Shown here piece after piece: positions 1 to 9,231 of a stretch of 64,000 nt of DNA (position 1 is its first letter; the number at the start of each line of letters is the position of its first letter). The notes beneath the pieces are model-generated. The model was given only the letters and a program-made list of their open reading frames with translations. It had not been told where the DNA came from and did no database searches. This DNA comes from Palleronia aestuarii (GTDB lineage Bacteria > Pseudomonadota > Alphaproteobacteria > Rhodobacterales > Rhodobacteraceae). Made by a program: the position numbers and the translations under genes. The stretch covers positions 62,001-126,000 of the forward strand of contig NZ_QKZL01000006.1 in NCBI RefSeq assembly GCF_003253995.1, written 5' to 3'.

Positions 1-250
1 CGGTCTGGGTCGCGCCGGTACCGGCGGTCTGGACGCCGGCGGTGCCGGGGTTTCGCGCCTGATGATCGCGGTAGGCACGGTAGGCCATGAAGCCGAGGGC
101 GGCGAGGCCCGCCTTGCCGCGCAGTGCGGGGCGCCGCCGGTAGCCCATCCCGCCCAGGAGCGCGGAACTCCCAAGTCCTCCGCGCCGACGTCGACCACGA
201 CCCGCCAGCCGGGAGGCCAGCACCGTACCGAGTATCCGCTTCAAGCTCAT
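1..250 (-). CDS. Small Ala/Gly/Arg-rich protein, N-terminal part (possibly DUF533/TerB-like), cut by window edge
   Basis: An open frame runs leftward from an ATG at 250 off the edge of the window, giving 83 residues. It begins MSLKRILGTVLASRLAGRG, continues through a Gly/Arg-rich stretch and reaches an Ala-rich segment ending GFMAYRAYRDHQ. This resembles the start of DUF533/TerB-like inner-membrane proteins of Rhodobacteraceae (basic N-terminus, glycine-rich linker, then an 'A-x-A-Y-x-A-Y' helix), but the diagnostic C-terminal domain lies outside. The gene starts 49 bp after egtD and has the same direction, so it may be co-transcribed. The family call is tentative. Confidence 0.45.
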   Translation of the reverse strand, partial: MSLKRILGTVLASRLAGRGRRRRGGLGSSALLGGMGYRRRPALRGKAGLAALGFMAYRAYRDHQARNPGTAGVQTAGTGATQT

Positions 251-299
251 CACGACCCCTTCCGTTTCCATGCCGAACGCATGGGGAGCGGTGCCGTTC

Positions 300-1235
300 C
301 TAGGCGGGGCTCAGCATCGCCAGGGCAAACTGCATTTCCGCGTCGGTGAAGAGTTCGTCGCAGGACCAGCCGGTCTCCTCTGCGAGGCTGCGCAGGCTTT
401 CGGGCGTGTACTTGTGGCTGCTCTCCGTATGGATCGTCTCGCCCTTGCCGAAGGCGACGTCGAGGCCGTCCACCTGCACCGATTGATCCTCGAGGCTTTC
501 GAGGTGCATCTCGATCCGAGCGGCATCGGCGTTCCAGATCGCGCGATGGGCGAAGCGCTCCGGGTCGAAATTCGCGCCCGCCTCGCGGTTCAGCCGGGTG
601 AGGAGGTTCAGGTTGAACTCCGCCGTGACCCCGTCGGCATCGTCGTAGGCGGCGACGAGCGTGGTCTCGTCCTTCACCAAATCCGCTCCGAGTATGAAGC
701 CCGCGACACCCGGCCAAGCGCGGACCGTCCGCATCAGGCGCCGTGCGCCTTCGGGGTCGAGATTGCCGATCGTCGAGCCGGGGAAGAACGCCACTTTCGC
801 ACGCGGCGCGATATCGAAAGGAAAATCGAGCGGTGCGGTGAAGTCGCCCGCGATGGGGCGGATATCGAGCGCGGGATAGTCGAGAGCGAGTTCCGCGGCG
901 GAGGCGTGCAGGAAATCCTCCGAGATATCGACGGGAACGTAGGCACCAAGCTCGGGCAACGCGTCGAGGAGCAACCTGATCTTGATGCTCGCGCCGCTGC
1001 CGAGCTCGACCAGGGCCGCCCCCGCCGGCACGGCCCGGGCGAGCGCCTCCCCATGCGTGCGCAGAATCGAGATTTCGGTCCGGGTGGGATAGTATTCCGG
1101 CAGCTCGGTGATCCGCTCGAAAAGCGCGCTGCCCGCGGCGTCGTAGAACCACTTCGGCGACATGCGCTTGGGCGAGGCGGAAAGGCCTTCCCGCGCGGCG
1201 TCCGTGAAGACGCGATCGGGCACGATCCTGTCCAT
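300..1235 (-). CDS. egtD: L-histidine N-alpha-methyltransferase EgtD
   Basis: A 311-residue SAM-dependent methyltransferase that trimethylates histidine to hercynine, the first step of ergothioneine synthesis in the cytoplasm. The N-terminus carries the family signature PKWFYDAAGSALFERI (27-42) and YYPTRTE (48-54), followed by the SAM-binding loop VELGSGASIK (77-86). Length and architecture match EgtD. The ATG at 1235 lies 2 bp after the egtB stop codon, so the two genes form one transcriptional unit and are probably translationally coupled. The frame stays open further upstream (to 1451), but that part overlaps egtB and does not resemble the family. Confidence 0.95.
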   Translation of the reverse strand: MDRIVPDRVFTDAAREGLSASPKRMSPKWFYDAAGSALFERITELPEYYPTRTEISILRTHGEALARAVPAGAALVELGSGASIKIRLLLDALPELGAYVPVDISEDFLHASAAELALDYPALDIRPIAGDFTAPLDFPFDIAPRAKVAFFPGSTIGNLDPEGARRLMRTVRAWPGVAGFILGADLVKDETTLVAAYDDADGVTAEFNLNLLTRLNREAGANFDPERFAHRAIWNADAARIEMHLESLEDQSVQVDGLDVAFGKGETIHTESSHKYTPESLRSLAEETGWSCDELFTDAEMQFALAMLSPA

Positions 1236-1237
1236 GC

Positions 1238-2488
1238 TCAGGCGTCCCGCGCCAGCCGCAGGCCCAGCATCTGCCACCGCTGATGGGGGTAGAAGAAGGT
1301 CCGGTAGCTTGGTCGCATCTGCGCGCGCGGTGTAGCACAGGAGCCGCCGCGCAGGACGAACTGGCTGACCATGAACTTGCCGTTGTACTCCCCGAGGGCG
1401 CCTTCGGGCGGGCGGAAGCCGGGATAGGGGGTGAAGGGCGACTGCGTCCATTCCCAGACATCGCCCCAGGGGCCGCCATCCGGCAGCGGCCTAAGCGCGC
1501 CGTCATCGAGGAAATTTCCCTCGATCGGGCGATCGCCGAGCGCGACCTCCCATTCCGCTTCGGTAGGCAGGCGCGCGCCCGCCCACCGGGCAAACGCCTC
1601 GGCCTCGTAGTAGCTGACATGGCAGACGGGCGCGTCGAGGTTCACGGGCTGCGGTCCCCGCAGCGTGTAGGTCCACCAGACCTCATCCTGTTTCCACCAG
1701 TAGAGCGGCGTTTCCCAACCTTCGCGCCCGGCACGCGCGATGCCGTCCATGAGCCACAACTCGGGCCTCGTGTAGCCGCCATCCTCGATGAAGGCGATCC
1801 AGTCGCGGTTGCTGACCGGGCGATTCGCGATCTCGAACGGATCGAGCCAGACCTTGTGGCGCGGTCCCTCGCAATCGTAGGCGAAGCCCGCCCCGTCATG
1901 GCCGATCTCGCAAAGCCCGCCGTCGTGACGTTCGAATCGCAGGGGTAGCTCGGAACTGACCGCGACCGGTTCGGGATCGCGGTAGGCGGGGAGGAGCGGG
2001 TTGAAGGACAGGCCGTGCAGCAGGTCCGTGACGAGGAGTTCCTGGTGTTGCATCTCGTGATGGCAGCCCAGCTCGACGAGCGCCGCCACTTCCGGGTCGG
2101 TCCGGTCCGAGGCCAGGAGATCTCCGAGGGCGGCGTTCACATGCGCGCGGTAGGCCATCACCGCATCCACGCCCGGACGGGAGACGAGACCCCTCCGGTC
2201 GCGTGCATGTCTGGGCCCGGCCTGAACGTAATAGGAGTTGAAGAGGAACGCGAATCGCTCGTCGGGCGAGCGGTATCCGGACACCTGCGGCTTCAGAATG
2301 AATTCCTCAAAGAACCAGGTGACATGGGCCAGATGCCATTTCGCGGGCGATGCGTCCTCCATGCTCTGCAGCATCGTGTCTTCGGGAGCGAGAGGCGCAG
2401 CCAGATCCTCTGTCCGCTGACGCGTTTCGCGGAACAGGCGGGCGGCTTCGTTCGGGGCGATCTGCGGGCGTTTCAGGGCCTTTGCCAT
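1238..2488 (-). CDS. egtB: Ergothioneine biosynthesis protein EgtB (sulfoxide synthase)
   Basis: A 416-residue non-haem iron enzyme that couples hercynine to a thiol donor (gamma-glutamylcysteine or cysteine) with oxygen. The N-terminal DinB-like domain carries the HLAH motif (52-55) and the iron-binding pattern H144-x3-H148-x-E150. The C-terminal formylglycine-generating-enzyme-like (FGE-sulfatase) domain ends in the typical LRGGSCATP and RLARD signatures. It is the first gene of the egtB-egtD pair. No egtA, egtC or egtE is adjacent, so the sulfur donor and the C-S lyase cannot be told from this window. Confidence 0.95.
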   Translation of the reverse strand: MAKALKRPQIAPNEAARLFRETRQRTEDLAAPLAPEDTMLQSMEDASPAKWHLAHVTWFFEEFILKPQVSGYRSPDERFAFLFNSYYVQAGPRHARDRRGLVSRPGVDAVMAYRAHVNAALGDLLASDRTDPEVAALVELGCHHEMQHQELLVTDLLHGLSFNPLLPAYRDPEPVAVSSELPLRFERHDGGLCEIGHDGAGFAYDCEGPRHKVWLDPFEIANRPVSNRDWIAFIEDGGYTRPELWLMDGIARAGREGWETPLYWWKQDEVWWTYTLRGPQPVNLDAPVCHVSYYEAEAFARWAGARLPTEAEWEVALGDRPIEGNFLDDGALRPLPDGGPWGDVWEWTQSPFTPYPGFRPPEGALGEYNGKFMVSQFVLRGGSCATPRAQMRPSYRTFFYPHQRWQMLGLRLARDA

Positions 2489-2685
2489 GGCTCTTCCTCC
2501 TCCATCGATGTCCCGGGCGAACTAGGGCGCGACGCGTGGTGATCCATCAAAAACCCCGCGCCTCCGATCCGTCCCGCCTCATGCTTAGAGATGCGGCGCC
2601 GATCGCGGACCAGCCGTGGCGCGAGGACAACGCCGAAGGGCCTTAATCAACGCGAAAGGCAGTCCCGTTAGTCTCATCCCGTTTC

Positions 2686-4428
2686 GTGCAATTATGCCGA
2701 CGGGCGGATTTCAATTTGGACAATGTCACTCAGAGCGTCCGATCCTGTCAGATCGAGACATGGCTGAAGGCTCTGCCGATCCGTATCGCAACCGTAATCA
2801 GCGTCTTGGCTATCGGCGCCGGGTCTGGATACTTGTCGCTCGTCCTCGTCCCATGCGTGGGATACATGGCATTCAACCTTCTTATCATATGGCTCGGCCG
2901 CGCCTATTTGGCGAATCCACGGCGTGGGATGTTCGCTTGGTGCATGGTCGTGTGCGCCGTGGAGTCGATCTTTCCCGCATTGGGGTTCATCGGGCTTCTC
3001 AGGCAGGGAGACGTCTTCACGTTCCTGATCGCGTTCTCGGTCCTCTGGCTTTGGAGCATGCACAGCATCACGATTCGGACGTTTCACTTCGGCTTCTTCT
3101 GCACGACCGTGATTCCGGCCTTCGCGGCCTTCGTCTTCGCAACTTCCTTCCTCGATCCCGAATTCTTATCGCCCTCCAAATGGCCCTTGTTCTACTGCAT
3201 CATCGCCATGCTGCTTGCCTTCGTCCTCAGCTCCGGTTGGGTCGCCCGCCGCATCAAGCTCGAGGCGCTGGAAGATCGTGCGCGGGCAAGCGCCGCAGCG
3301 ACGGAACGCGACAGGTTCTTCGCCATGATCAGCCACGAGATCCGTACGCCCTTGAACGGCATCCTCGGAACCGGACAGATGCTGGTCCGCGATGCGGTCT
3401 CGGATATCGAACGGGAGCGGGCGGAGACGATCACCGTCTCGGGCCAAGCGATGCAATCACTCCTCGACGATCTGCTTGATCAGGCAAAAATCGCGGCCGG
3501 GCAGTTCAGGATCCGCGCCGAACCGATGTCGCTTGAGGATGCCGTGCATCAGGTCCGCGGCCTCTTCGCCGATTCCGCTTCATCCAAGGGCCTGCTTCTC
3601 GACACCCATGTCGCGCCGGATCTGCCCGAATGGATCACGGGCGATCCGCTCCGCCTTCGCCAGATCATGTCGAACCTCGTCTCGAACGCCGTCAAGCATA
3701 CCGAGCGCGGATCGGTGCGCATCGAGGCGCGGCGCGTGGTGGAGGGACGTCGGGAGCGATTGATCGTCACGGTGACCGATACCGGTCCCGGTATTTCGCC
3801 CGATGCGCTGGAGGAGATCTTCCTGCCCTACAGCCAGCTCGAGGATGGCGCCTCCGTCCTCGGCCTCGGGACCGGCCTCGGTCTCGCGATCGCTCGTGAT
3901 CTCGCGCGACTGATGGACGGGGAATTGACTGCCTCATCGACGATCGGCTCCGGATCGGTCTTCACACTGGTCCTGCCGCTCGTGATCGCCGACGCGCCGG
4001 CCATGCCGGCGGTTCACCGCAAGGCGGAGGGGCGCGAACGGGTGAAGACCAGCCTCAAGGGCCTTCGCGTCCTCGTCGTCGACGACACGATGGTCAATCG
4101 CCGCATCGTCGATGCGTTTCTCTCGATCGCCGGTGTCGAGGTCACGGACGCCGCGAGTGGGGCCGCCGCCCTCGAGATCCTGCGCCAAAGACGATTCGAC
4201 CTCGTGCTCACCGATCTGCACATGCCGAGGCTCGACGGGGCGGGATTGCTGAAGGCGATTCGTGCCGATCCTCGTCTCGCCGCGATTCCCGTTCTCTGCC
4301 TCTCCGGGCAAAGGGACGGCGTCCCGGAGGGGTTCGACGGGCATCTGACGAAGCCTGTGGACCGCGAGGCGCTCTACGCCGCGATCCACGAGACGATGGG
4401 GTCGCGTAACGCCTTCAGGGCGGCGTGA
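2686..4428 (+). CDS. Membrane-bound hybrid histidine kinase with C-terminal receiver
   Basis: About 580 residues. Roughly residues 30-190 contain several hydrophobic membrane segments, with no recognisable periplasmic sensor domain. A HisKA dimerisation domain follows with phospho-acceptor His217 in ISHEIRTPLNG, then a HATPase domain with N-box (NLVSNAVKH), G1 (DTGPGIS) and G2 (GLGTGLGLAI). The receiver carries the acidic pair VVDD, phospho-acceptor near Asp510 (TDLHMP) and the conserved Lys in TKPVD. The start is uncertain: GTG 2686 is the longest option and has no strong Shine-Dalgarno sequence. It stands alone between divergent egtB and the DUF4170 gene, so the signal and output are unknown. 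Confidence 0.9.
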   Translation: MQLCRRADFNLDNVTQSVRSCQIETWLKALPIRIATVISVLAIGAGSGYLSLVLVPCVGYMAFNLLIIWLGRAYLANPRRGMFAWCMVVCAVESIFPALGFIGLLRQGDVFTFLIAFSVLWLWSMHSITIRTFHFGFFCTTVIPAFAAFVFATSFLDPEFLSPSKWPLFYCIIAMLLAFVLSSGWVARRIKLEALEDRARASAAATERDRFFAMISHEIRTPLNGILGTGQMLVRDAVSDIERERAETITVSGQAMQSLLDDLLDQAKIAAGQFRIRAEPMSLEDAVHQVRGLFADSASSKGLLLDTHVAPDLPEWITGDPLRLRQIMSNLVSNAVKHTERGSVRIEARRVVEGRRERLIVTVTDTGPGISPDALEEIFLPYSQLEDGASVLGLGTGLGLAIARDLARLMDGELTASSTIGSGSVFTLVLPLVIADAPAMPAVHRKAEGRERVKTSLKGLRVLVVDDTMVNRRIVDAFLSIAGVEVTDAASGAAALEILRQRRFDLVLTDLHMPRLDGAGLLKAIRADPRLAAIPVLCLSGQRDGVPEGFDGHLTKPVDREALYAAIHETMGSRNAFRAA

Positions 4429-4534
4429 GCCGGGATCGAGTACGCATCGGAGGCGCGTTTTCTGCGAATGCATTGTAGAGGCGGCGGGGCTTCTCTATCG
4501 TCGTCTCCGAATGCAACCTCACGCGGAGAACCCG

Positions 4535-4780
4535 ATGACCCAGCGCCTGCATCTCGTCTTCGGCGGAGAGCTTGTCGACACCACCGGGAACGTCTTCAAG
4601 AATGTCGACGACATCCATATCGTCGGTCTCTTCCCCGATTACAAATCGGCTTACGACGCCTGGAAGACGGAAGCGCAACGGACGGTCGACAATGCGCATA
4701 TGAGATATTTCCTCGCTCATATCCATCGCCTCCGGGACGAGGAAACCCCCGCATCGGCAACCGAGGAACTCGGCGGATAA
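4535..4780 (+). CDS. DUF4170 family small protein
   Basis: An 81-residue soluble protein beginning MTQRLHLVFGGELVD and containing FKNVDDIHIVGLFPDY and DNAHMRYFLAHIHRL, which match the alphaproteobacterial DUF4170 family as I know it. The function is unknown. The ATG at 4535 is preferred over one 24 bp upstream because family members begin at this MxQRLHLVFGG. It lies 10 bp before waaA, and the same order (DUF4170, Kdo transferase, lpxK) is usual in Rhodobacteraceae. That suggests a link to lipopolysaccharide core assembly, but this rests on context only. Confidence 0.85.
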   Translation: MTQRLHLVFGGELVDTTGNVFKNVDDIHIVGLFPDYKSAYDAWKTEAQRTVDNAHMRYFLAHIHRLRDEETPASATEELGG

Positions 4781-4790
4781 GCCACGCGGC

Positions 4791-5948
4791 GTGGCTTTCT
4801 CGCTCGCTCTCGCCCGTCACCGCTTCGCAGCGGCCCGCGCGCAGTCGCGCCAGACGCTGGCCGAAGCGGCACCGCGTCCCGATGGCCGGATCCTCTGGGT
4901 CCATCTGAGCGAGGATGCCGCGCCCGACGGTGTCCTCCTCCTGCTCGACATGCTCCAGGATGGGCAGTCCGACCTGACGATCATCGCAAGCGGACCCTTC
5001 GAGCCGCACCGGACCCTCGATCTTCTGCTCGACGCTCCGGCAGACACGGCCTCCGGAACGCGCGCGTTCCTCGATCATTTCGCGCCCGACCTCATCCTCT
5101 GGGTGGGGGGCGAACCGGCGCCGGTATTGTGGTCGCGGGCGCTCGAGCGGGGGATTCCGATCGTCGGCGTCGAAGTCGATCCCGCCGCGCATCCCGTCGC
5201 GCTCGTCCGGTCCATGGAGCGGTTCGCGTTCCTGCTCCTGCGGCGCCGCGATGGGCGGCTCTCGTGCGAGCGGCGGATGATCGGACAGCTCAACACCGTA
5301 CCGCCCCCTCCACGCGTTGCCGCGTTGGAGTTGCAGGAAGCCGCCACCGCGCTCGCCTCCCGCAGGCTCTGGCTCGCAGCCCGTGTCGTTCCCGCGGAGA
5401 TCGACGATATGCTGCTCGCCCAGACGAGCGCGTCCCGGCTCGCCCATCGGCTCCTGCTGATCCTCGACATCGGCGAGGAGCTCGAGGCCGACGAACTGGC
5501 AAAGGACCTCCGTGCGCGGGGCTGGAACGTCGCACTGCGCGCGGATCCGCAGGATCCGGGCGGTGAGACGCAGATCCTCATCGTCGACGATCCCGAAGAG
5601 ATCGGTCTCTGGGTGCGTCTCGCCTTCACCACCTTCCTCGGCGGCACGCTCAGGGGCGACGGGCCGCGCCTCGACCCGCTGGTGCCTGCCTCGCTCGGAT
5701 CGGTCGTCTTGCATGGGCCTGAGAGAGGCGAGGAACGCACGATCCTCGCTCAGCTCGGCGCCGCCCGCGCGGACTGCGAAGTGCCCGATGCGACGGCGCT
5801 CGGTGACGCGGTTGAACGGTTCCTCGCCCCCGACATGGCCGCAGATGTCGCATCGGCGGCTTGGAACGTGACCTCCGACGGCGCGGAGGCCTCGAATGCC
5901 GTGCTGAAGGTGCTGGATCAGATCCTCACGGATCTGGAAACGCGCTGA
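4791..5948 (+). CDS. waaA: Kdo (3-deoxy-D-manno-octulosonic acid) transferase-like protein
   Basis: A 385-residue protein with the two-lobed glycosyltransferase pattern of the Kdo transferase N-terminal domain family. It shows GRILWVHLSEDA near residue 32, then DHFAPDLILWVGGEPAPVLW and IPIVGVEVD in the first lobe, and FTTFLGGTLRGDGPRLDPLVPASLGSVVLHGP (split here as FTTFLGGTLRG and DPLVPASLGSVVLHGP) in the second. Such enzymes add Kdo to lipid IVA at the inner membrane. Context with lpxK just downstream supports this. The start is a GTG at 4791. The sequence is more diverged than enterobacterial WaaA, so the number of Kdo residues transferred cannot be predicted. Confidence 0.8.
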   Translation: MAFSLALARHRFAAARAQSRQTLAEAAPRPDGRILWVHLSEDAAPDGVLLLLDMLQDGQSDLTIIASGPFEPHRTLDLLLDAPADTASGTRAFLDHFAPDLILWVGGEPAPVLWSRALERGIPIVGVEVDPAAHPVALVRSMERFAFLLLRRRDGRLSCERRMIGQLNTVPPPPRVAALELQEAATALASRRLWLAARVVPAEIDDMLLAQTSASRLAHRLLLILDIGEELEADELAKDLRARGWNVALRADPQDPGGETQILIVDDPEEIGLWVRLAFTTFLGGTLRGDGPRLDPLVPASLGSVVLHGPERGEERTILAQLGAARADCEVPDATALGDAVERFLAPDMAADVASAAWNVTSDGAEASNAVLKVLDQILTDLETR

Positions 5949-6937
5949 TGCGGCCCCCCGGCTTCTGGTCCCTTACGCCCGATACGGGCGATTGGCGCTC
6001 CACGATCCTCACACCGCTGGGCTCCCTCTATGCCGCAGCCACGGCCCGGCGATTGCGGCGGAGCGGGATCGCGCTCGATTGTCCGGTGATCTGCGTGGGA
6101 AACATCAATGCGGGCGGGACCGGCAAGACCCCGACCGTGATGGCGCTCGTTGAGCGGCTCAAGGCACGCGGCAGGTCCCCCCAGATCGTAACACGCGGCT
6201 ATGGCGGGACGGCGCGGGGGGTCATGCGCGTCGATCCGGCTAGACATCCCGCGTCACTGGTGGGCGACGAACCACTTCTCCTCTCCGCCTTCGCTCCGAC
6301 GTGGATCGCACGCGACCGTGCCGCGGGAGGTCGGGCAGCAGTGGCGGATGCGGCCGATGCCGTGGTTCTCGACGACGGGTTCCAGAACCCCGCGATCGAC
6401 AAGGATCTCTCGATCGTCGTCGTCGATGCGTGGGCGGGTTTCGGGAACGGCCGCGTGATCCCGGCGGGACCCTTGCGCGAGAAGGTCGAGACCGGGCTTG
6501 CCCGCGCCGACATGGTCCTATCGATCGGCGGGCCCGAAGACCAGCGCCGGTTCGACCGTCTTTGGGGAGAGCGGATCACCTGCCCGCATCTGCGCGGCGC
6601 GCTTCGGCCTCTCCTGACCGGAATGCCCTGGGCGGGCCTGCGGGCCCTGGCCTTCGCGGGGATCGGTCGGCCGGAGAAGTTCTTCGGCACGCTCGAGGAG
6701 CTGGGCGCGACCCTCGTGAGGGCGGAGGCGCTCGACGATCACCAGCCCCTGAGCGCCGCGCTGTTGAGCCGGCTCGAGCGCGACGCGGCCTCCCTCAACG
6801 CCCAACTCGTGACGACGGAGAAGGACGCGGTGCGGCTGCCGGCGGCATTCCGGTCCAGGGTCCTGACCTTGCCGGTCCGGCTTGCCCTCGACGATCCCGC
6901 ACCTCTCGATGCGGCGCTCGACCGGCTCGGGCTTTGA
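5948..6937 (+). CDS. lpxK: Tetraacyldisaccharide 4'-kinase LpxK
   Basis: A 329-residue membrane-associated kinase that phosphorylates the 4' position of the lipid A disaccharide to form lipid IVA. An N-terminal hydrophobic segment (LTPLGSLYAAATARRL) precedes the Walker A loop GNINAGGTGKTP (51-62), the family motifs ILTRGYGG-like QIVTRGYGG and VVLDDGFQNP, and a C-terminal TTEKDAVRLP. The ATG overlaps the waaA stop (TGATG), indicating translational coupling in a DUF4170-waaA-lpxK operon. It converges with the dsbA-like gene with no gap between the two stop codons. Confidence 0.95.
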   Translation: MRPPGFWSLTPDTGDWRSTILTPLGSLYAAATARRLRRSGIALDCPVICVGNINAGGTGKTPTVMALVERLKARGRSPQIVTRGYGGTARGVMRVDPARHPASLVGDEPLLLSAFAPTWIARDRAAGGRAAVADAADAVVLDDGFQNPAIDKDLSIVVVDAWAGFGNGRVIPAGPLREKVETGLARADMVLSIGGPEDQRRFDRLWGERITCPHLRGALRPLLTGMPWAGLRALAFAGIGRPEKFFGTLEELGATLVRAEALDDHQPLSAALLSRLERDAASLNAQLVTTEKDAVRLPAAFRSRVLTLPVRLALDDPAPLDAALDRLGL

Positions 6938-7558
6938 TCAGTCCGCGAGCTTCTCGTCGAGGATGGAGGCGAATTCCGAATACGGCATGTTGGAGAACGT
7001 CTCCCCGTCTATGACGAAGGAAGGCGTGGCGGTGATGTCGTCGGCCTGCGTCGTCTCCTCGAACCGTGCGACCATCGCCTCGGCCTGTGCGGTGTCACTG
7101 AGGCAGGCATCGAGTTCGGCGTCGTCGAGCCCGGCCGTCTTGCCGATCCGCCGCAGGTTCTCGGCGATCTGGGCCGGATCGCCCTGCACCCATTCCTGCT
7201 GCTGCTCGTAGATCAGGTCGGAGATGCCGAAATAGCGCTCCGGACCACCGCACCGCGCGACCATGCCGGCCCAGAGCCCGAATCGATCGAAGTAGACCTC
7301 GCGGTAAACGAACTCGATCCGACCGGTGTCGATGTAGTTTTCCTTTAGTTCCGGCAGGACGGTGTCGTGGAACGTCTTGCAATGCGGACAGGTGAAGGAA
7401 GCGTATTCGATCACCGTCACGTCCGCGTCGGGATTGCCGAGCGTCATCTCCTCGACCTGAGGCGTGTCGGTCGCTTCGGATGTCTCCTGCGCCAGGGAGG
7501 CGAGGGGCGCGGAGGCGATGAGCGCCGCGGCGGCGGCGATGACGGGAAGCTCTCTCAT
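6938..7558 (-). CDS. DsbA family thiol-disulfide oxidoreductase, exported
   Basis: A 206-residue protein with a cleavable signal peptide (cut probably after ASLA, near residue 23) and a thioredoxin fold with an inserted helical domain. The active site is CPHC (57-60) and the cis-proline loop is TPSFVIDG near the C-terminus. It probably oxidises or isomerises thiols in the periplasm. This DsbA/DSBA-like group is common in alphaproteobacteria. Its ATG overlaps the end of the upstream DUF721 gene by 4 bp (ATGA), so the two are likely one transcript. Confidence 0.92.
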   Translation of the reverse strand: MRELPVIAAAAALIASAPLASLAQETSEATDTPQVEEMTLGNPDADVTVIEYASFTCPHCKTFHDTVLPELKENYIDTGRIEFVYREVYFDRFGLWAGMVARCGGPERYFGISDLIYEQQQEWVQGDPAQIAENLRRIGKTAGLDDAELDACLSDTAQAEAMVARFEETTQADDITATPSFVIDGETFSNMPYSEFASILDEKLAD

Positions 7559-8085
7559 GGGGTGTCTTTCGTTCTGTTTGGATCGGAACCGAGCACATGC
7601 GTGCCCAGCCGTTCGAGCGCGGCGCGAAGACCGGGATCACGGACCGGCGCTGCGGCCTCCCCGGCGATCCGGGTGATCTCGGGATCCGGCACGGCCGGAG
7701 CCTCCGGCCCGTCCTGCGCGAAGGCGCTGGAGACGTGCTCCGGCGAGGTCTGCGTCAATCGTATCTGCCGAATGGCGGCGTAGCCGTAGCAGGCGTTCAC
7801 CTTCTCCCGCAGCCATTCCTTGCGCATTTCCAGGATCGGGGCCTGTGCGCCCGACGTGAGGATCGTGAGCGTCGCGCCGAGGCCCTGACGGCCATAGGAG
7901 ACATGGACGGGCCGCGCGATCGCGGCGATTTCCGTCCCGACGATCTCCGTCCAGTGGGTCAGCAGACGGCTGACCGCGAAGCCGCGGCTTTCGCCCACGC
8001 GCCGGATCTGGGGTTGCAGCAGGTTCGCGGTCTGCTGAAATCCCTTGCGGCGGCGTGACGGATAGGGCGTGGAACGCTTGCTCAT
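7555..8085 (-). CDS. DUF721/DciA family protein
   Basis: A 176-residue basic cytoplasmic protein. It contains the N-terminal DUF721 core LTHWTEIVGTEIAAIARPVHV, which in the family forms a KH-like fold, followed by TLTILTSGAQAPILEM. Characterised DciA proteins help load the replicative helicase DnaB in bacteria that lack DnaC; that role is inferred by family here. The C-terminal third is low in conserved features. It is divergent from mutY, with 66 bp between the two start codons, and precedes the dsbA-like gene with a 4-bp overlap. Confidence 0.85.
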   Translation of the reverse strand: MSKRSTPYPSRRRKGFQQTANLLQPQIRRVGESRGFAVSRLLTHWTEIVGTEIAAIARPVHVSYGRQGLGATLTILTSGAQAPILEMRKEWLREKVNACYGYAAIRQIRLTQTSPEHVSSAFAQDGPEAPAVPDPEITRIAGEAAAPVRDPGLRAALERLGTHVLGSDPNRTKDTP

Positions 8086-8151
8086 TGTCGGATCAATCTA
8101 TGTGACGCTCGGGTGCCTGCCAGAGCAAAGCGGGGAAGGGGAGCATAAAGA

Positions 8152-9210
8152 TTGCGTGACGCGCAACTCAGCGACGATCTGCTCATCTGGTACGATCGTC
8201 ACGCCCGCGTGATGCCGTGGCGGGTCGGGCCGATGGAACGGGCCGAGGGGATCCGGCCCGATCCCTATCGCGTGTGGCTGAGCGAAGTCATGCTGCAGCA
8301 GACGACGGTCGCCGCGGTGCGGGACTATTTCCGCCGGTTCGTCGCGCTCTGGCCGGATGTGGGCGCGCTCGCGGCAGCGGAGGATGCGCAAGTGATGGGC
8401 GAATGGGCCGGGCTCGGCTATTACGCACGGGCCCGAAATCTTCTCGCTTGCGCCCGCGTGGTCGTGTCCGAGAACGGTGGTCAGTTCCCGGATACGCGGG
8501 ACGCGCTCCTGCGCCTGCCGGGGATCGGCCCCTACACGGCGGCCGCGATCGCCGCGATCGCCTTCGACCGGTCGGAAACGGTCGTCGATGGCAACGTGGA
8601 GCGCGTGATGGCGCGCCTCCACGCCGTGGAGGCACCGCTGCCGGGATCGAAGCGGCAACTCGGCGCTCTCGCCGCGGCGCTCACCCCGGAGCGGCGTCCG
8701 GGCGACTACGCGCAGGCCGTTATGGATCTGGGAGCCACGATCTGCACGCCGCGAAATCCGGCCTGCGGCATCTGTCCCTGGCGCGATCCCTGTCAGGCCC
8801 GCGCCGAGGGAATCGTCGCGAGCCTGCCGCGAAAGTCGCCGAAGGCGGCGAAGCCAGTCCGCCACGGGATCGCCTATCTCGCGCGCAGAGATGACGGAGC
8901 CTGGCTTCTGGAGACGCGGCCCGAACGCGGCCTTCTTGGCGGGATGCTCGGCTGGCCCGGCAGCGACTGGGCGCAGGACGTGCCGCCCCACGCGCCGCCG
9001 GTCGCGGCGGACTGGCGGGATCCGGGGATGCAGGTGCGCCACACCTTCACGCATTTCCATCTTCGGATGGCGCTGCGACTTGCCAGGGTCGGGGATGTCA
9101 GCCCCGCGCGGGGACGTTTCGTCCCTGCCGATCGGTTCCGCCCGAGCGATCTGCCGACGATCATGCGCAAGGCCTACGACCTCGCGGCGCCGATCCTGTC
9201 GGCCGGGTGA
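8152..9210 (+). CDS. mutY: Adenine DNA glycosylase MutY
   Basis: A 352-residue base-excision repair enzyme that removes adenine opposite 8-oxoguanine. The catalytic Glu45 lies in SEVMLQQTTV, the helix-hairpin-helix LPGIGPYTA covers 122-130, and the catalytic Asp146 is in VVDGNV. The [4Fe-4S] cluster cysteines are C198, C205, C208 and C214 (C-x6-C-x2-C-x5-C). A C-terminal NUDIX-like domain recognises 8-oxoG. The start appears to be TTG at 8152, preceded by a purine-rich GGGGAAGGGGAG about 7 bp upstream. No in-frame ATG lies nearby that keeps the full N-terminus. Confidence 0.94.
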   Translation: MRDAQLSDDLLIWYDRHARVMPWRVGPMERAEGIRPDPYRVWLSEVMLQQTTVAAVRDYFRRFVALWPDVGALAAAEDAQVMGEWAGLGYYARARNLLACARVVVSENGGQFPDTRDALLRLPGIGPYTAAAIAAIAFDRSETVVDGNVERVMARLHAVEAPLPGSKRQLGALAAALTPERRPGDYAQAVMDLGATICTPRNPACGICPWRDPCQARAEGIVASLPRKSPKAAKPVRHGIAYLARRDDGAWLLETRPERGLLGGMLGWPGSDWAQDVPPHAPPVAADWRDPGMQVRHTFTHFHLRMALRLARVGDVSPARGRFVPADRFRPSDLPTIMRKAYDLAAPILSAG

Positions 9211-9231
9211 GCGCGCGCCCCGCCGGGCCGC

